From CAZTYW01 sp964617695 (GTDB lineage Bacteria > Chloroflexota > Dehalococcoidia > UBA2247 > RBG-13-53-26), in NCBI GenBank assembly GCA_964617695.1, contig CAZTYW010000053.1, positions 1-14,182 on the forward strand: 14,182 bases of DNA. Reading direction: 5' to 3'. How positions within the stretch are numbered: position 1 is the stretch's first letter; each line of letters begins with the position of its first letter. Positions 12,124 through 14,182 of this stretch are shown here, piece after piece. The notes beneath the pieces were generated by a model. The model saw nothing but the letters and a program-made list of their open reading frames with translations, was not told where the DNA came from and searched no databases. Both the position numbers and the translations under genes were made by a program.

Positions 12124-13332
12124 CTAGACGACGCCCTCGTCCCTCAGTTGTCGTATCTCGCTCTGGCTATAGCCAGCCAACTCCCGCAGGATCTCGTCGG
12201 TGTGCTCGCCCTTCTCCGGTGCCGTCCCCCGGGTGTCGGCGGGAGTCTCACTGAAGTGGGCCGGATAGCCAGGCACCAGGCTCTTCCCAAAGAAGGGATG
12301 ATCAAACTCAACCAGGTAGTCATTTGCCAGCACCTGTGCGTCACTGCCCAGATCCATGGGACTATTCACCTTGGTGGCGAAAATGGCGCGGTCCACGAAA
12401 AGGCTGTGCCATTCTTCCTGCGTCCTGGTAGCGAAGATGTCATCAAGCAGGGCGATCAACTCCTCACAGTTCTCGAACCGGCTCTCCCTGGTCTCAAACC
12501 TGGGGTCTTTCGCCAGTTCCGGATGGCCAAGGGCCTCACAGAACTCGTCCCAGGCCCCCATCTGGTACGATATGGTAACGCACACCCATTTGCCGTCTTT
12601 GCACTGGTAATAGTTCCGCAGGGCGTCCGTTGAGAGGCGCTGGTGGCGGGGCACTGGCTGTCCCAGTATCATGCCGTTCATGACGTTGAAGTACTGCAAG
12701 AACATGGCAGCACCGAGAATTGACACGTGTACCTCCTGTCCCTTCCCCGTGCGTTCCCGCGCAAGAAGAGCCGTCAGGATGGCGTGGCTTGTCATGATAG
12801 CCGTGGCCTGGTCCACCACCCCGAAATGGATCAGGAGCGGCGGCATATCGGGCTCGCCCATGCAGTACATCATCCCCGACCTGGCCTGGCCGTGGAAGTC
12901 AAAGGCTCCCTGCTGACTCTCGGCCCCGTAAGGTCCGTAGCCGGAGACTGTAGCATACACCAGCCCCGGATTGATTCTGCTCAGCACTTCATACGTCATT
13001 TCCAGCTTCTCCACCGCCTTGCGGCGAATATTCGTCATGAACACGTCCGATATGGCCGCCAGGCGGTAGGCTATCTCCCTGCCCTTGTCGGTCTTGAGGT
13101 CAATACTGATGTTCTTCTTGTGCCGGTTGGCCCCCTCGTAGAAAAGGCTTCTGCCGTTCATGGTGACGTTGGCCCGGCCAAAACGGGACAACAACCTGAT
13201 GGGGTCCCCCAGACCCGGCTGCTCTATTTTGATCACCTCGGCACCCAGGTCTGCCAGGATGGCAGTTGAACCTGGTCCCGCATGGAATATACCCCACTCC
13301 AGGACTCTGATCCCATCTAAGGGCTTGGTCAC
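12124..13332 (-). CDS. CaiB/BaiF family (class III) CoA-transferase
   Basis: A protein of 402 residues, normal for the family. Signature parts in order: PLDGIRVLEWG; ADLGAEVIKIEQPGLGDPIR (CoA-binding Rossmann part); NRHKKNISIDLKTDKGREI; GLVYATVSGYGPYG; FDFHGQARSGMM with Asp145 at the place of the catalytic Asp that forms the acyl anhydride; GKGQEVHVSILGAAM; and the C-terminal KDGKWVCVTISYQ. The enzymes move CoA between carboxylic acids in the cytoplasm, for example for carnitine, oxalate, bile acids or aromatic compounds. The acid used here is not evident. It starts with GTG at 13332 preceded by AGGAGG at 5 bp. It may share a transcript with a short upstream frame ending 9 bp before it. Such genes are abundant in Dehalococcoidia. 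Confidence 0.95.
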   Translation of the reverse strand: MTKPLDGIRVLEWGIFHAGPGSTAILADLGAEVIKIEQPGLGDPIRLLSRFGRANVTMNGRSLFYEGANRHKKNISIDLKTDKGREIAYRLAAISDVFMTNIRRKAVEKLEMTYEVLSRINPGLVYATVSGYGPYGAESQQGAFDFHGQARSGMMYCMGEPDMPPLLIHFGVVDQATAIMTSHAILTALLARERTGKGQEVHVSILGAAMFLQYFNVMNGMILGQPVPRHQRLSTDALRNYYQCKDGKWVCVTISYQMGAWDEFCEALGHPELAKDPRFETRESRFENCEELIALLDDIFATRTQEEWHSLFVDRAIFATKVNSPMDLGSDAQVLANDYLVEFDHPFFGKSLVPGYPAHFSETPADTRGTAPEKGEHTDEILRELAGYSQSEIRQLRDEGVV

Positions 13333-13595
13333 GTTGTCCTCCTACAGGCTAGTCTGGCTATCCACTTCCATCGGCGAATGCCCCGGGGGCAGAGCTGCCG
13401 CTCGACTGACGGCGACATACAGTGCCGCCAGGGGCACGCATGTACGTACATCCAAGAAAGCCCGGCTTGCCCCTTTTTCCCAACTGCCAGCATGTCCCGC
13501 GCACGCAAGCACGCCCTCCTGGATTGCAGGCACTCCCTTCGGCAATGAGCGATATCCTAAGACGAACTTCGTATCCGACACTCGGCTCCATTTAA

Positions 13596-13625
13596 ATGAT
13601 ACGCTTCGGGCGGCAAGCCAGTCAA
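13596..13625 (-). promoter_or_regulatory. Promoter reading toward the CoA-transferase gene
   Basis: Minus strand TTGACT (13625-13620), an 18-bp spacer, TATCAT (13601-13596), each matching consensus at five of six positions. Predicted transcription start near 13589. The AT-rich ATTTAAAT lies just downstream of the -10. Confidence 0.6.
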
Positions 13626-13745
13626 GCTTGATGACGCGTGGGAAACGGGCGCCTGAGAGCTGATCCATCCCCACCCGCGCCTGGTCAACCGGATCCTTCC
13701 AGCCTCAGGCTGCTGGAGCAAGCTGGGGCGCACCCGCGTGGCGAC

Positions 13746-13767
13746 CCCAGAGTTGAGCCCCTCTGGG
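13746..13767 (-). terminator. Stem-loop directly after the cupin gene
   Basis: CCCAGAG/CTCTGGG, a 7-bp stem with an 8-nt loop, 2 bp past the stop codon of the cupin gene. Position suits a transcript end, but no U run follows. Confidence 0.35.
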
Positions 13768-13769
13768 CC

Positions 13770-14182
13770 CTACCTCGTCAGGGCAACGATCCAATCGCGG
13801 AACTCAGGATAGGAAGCAACCAGCCATTCCCTCTGCCCCGGATCGTAGTCCGAATAGTCAAACCCAGGCGACACCGTGGTGCCCAGCAGGGCAAACCTCC
13901 CGCCTGAAGCGAGCCTGGCCCCCTGCCACACTTCCCCGGGTACTACGACCTGCGGCCGCATTCCCTTGGCGATGTCCACCCCCAGGATGAGAACCCTCCC
14001 GTTCCCATCCGGCCACAGTTGCAGCATTTCCACCGGGTCGCCAAGGTAGAAATGGAAGACCTCGTCACTCCGCAGCCGATGCATGGCGGAGAAGCTATCG
14101 GGCGTCAGCAGGTAGTAGATGGCCGTCGCCAGTGACCTGGCCCCGTCGTAGCGGGATGGCAGAGCTTCCACGGGGATGGCTT
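13770..14182 (-). CDS. Cupin domain protein, DUF985 type (N-terminus cut by window end)
   Basis: The C-terminal 136 or so residues of a DUF985 (Cupin_5) protein. Diagnostic stretches: SLATAIYYLLTPDSFSAMHR, SDEVFHFYLGDPVEMLQLWP, PQVVVPGEVWQGARL, ALLGTTVSPGFDYSDY, and the end FRDWIVALTR. Residues such as the His and Glu in MHRLRSDEVFHFY belong to the small beta-barrel. The family's function is unsettled; some members are described as sugar-binding or epimerase-like. The frame continues past the window edge (AIPVEALPSRYDG). Family members usually have another 25-35 residues with a GGYFRETYRS-like segment upstream, so the GTG at 14171 is not the real start. Confidence 0.88.
   Translation of the reverse strand, partial: AIPVEALPSRYDGARSLATAIYYLLTPDSFSAMHRLRSDEVFHFYLGDPVEMLQLWPDGNGRVLILGVDIAKGMRPQVVVPGEVWQGARLASGGRFALLGTTVSPGFDYSDYDPGQREWLVASYPEFRDWIVALTR

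Larger units (their letters stand above)
13333..13769. other. Upstream region of the CoA-transferase gene, possible leader or small gene
   Basis: No recognised gene. A good minus-strand promoter at 13596-13625 would yield a leader of about 257 nt before the GTG. Within it, AGGAGG is followed closely by a GTG frame (about 56 codons, VLACAGHAGSWEK...) that ends at TAG, 9 bp before the CoA-transferase start. The leader also has GGGGCA (13431-13436) pairing with TGCCCC (13468-13473) around the palindrome ATGTACGTACAT (13440-13451). Whether this is a small gene or a regulatory leader is open. Confidence 0.4.

Noticed and set aside
12727..13269. Plus-strand frame of 180 codons across the CoA-transferase
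   Set aside because: Antisense to an unmistakable CaiB/BaiF protein; no start signals or family match.

Overview
The window looks like a scaffold from a Chloroflexota genome, probably class Dehalococcoidia. This rests on the gene mix (CaiB/BaiF CoA-transferase, CCG-domain iron-sulfur protein, glyoxalase II-like hydrolases, an EthD remnant, a small glycine-rich RRM protein), the high-GC coding style, a GAAC-N4-GTTC SOS box, and interspersed intergenic repeats of the form CATTGCGAGGAGCGCAGCG. No rRNA, tRNA, CRISPR array or transposase was seen. A run of 100 N (1661-1760) shows it is a draft assembly.

Left part (1-2880): an ImuB-like Y-family protein (138-1331, minus) is flanked by 44-bp inverted copies of the interspersed repeat. 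A repeat cluster containing the N gap follows. Then comes lexA (minus), with a textbook promoter carrying two SOS boxes. Beside the lexA promoter, on the plus strand, lies the 3' remnant of an EthD-family gene, followed by a hairpin-rich stretch (2877-3039).

Middle part (3180-8660): a MarR-type regulator (minus) with a candidate operator. Next is an orphan two-domain CCG (HdrB-like) protein on the plus strand with an extended -10 promoter. It converges on a minus-strand group: a Fic protein, an MBL-fold hydrolase starting 3 bp after it, and an NfeD-like membrane protein 62 bp further on. A second paralogous MBL hydrolase lies upstream of fic with its own promoter. The fic promoter holds four copies of a TATTAA-type site.

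Right part (8870-14182): a class I methyltransferase whose apparent start lies in a 16-bp perfect hairpin; a cold-shock-type RRM protein; a HhH-GPD-like protein of unknown function divergent from an AlkD-like alkylation-repair glycosylase; a CaiB/BaiF CoA-transferase; and the C-terminal part of a DUF985 cupin cut by the window end.

Taken together the window is rich in DNA-damage functions: ImuB-like, LexA, HhH-GPD-like and AlkD-like. They are scattered rather than in one operon, and only lexA has visible SOS boxes. No complete new system is evident. The best leads are the Fic/MBL group with its operator array, the HhH-GPD-like gene opposite alkD, and the repeat-bounded imuB-like gene.
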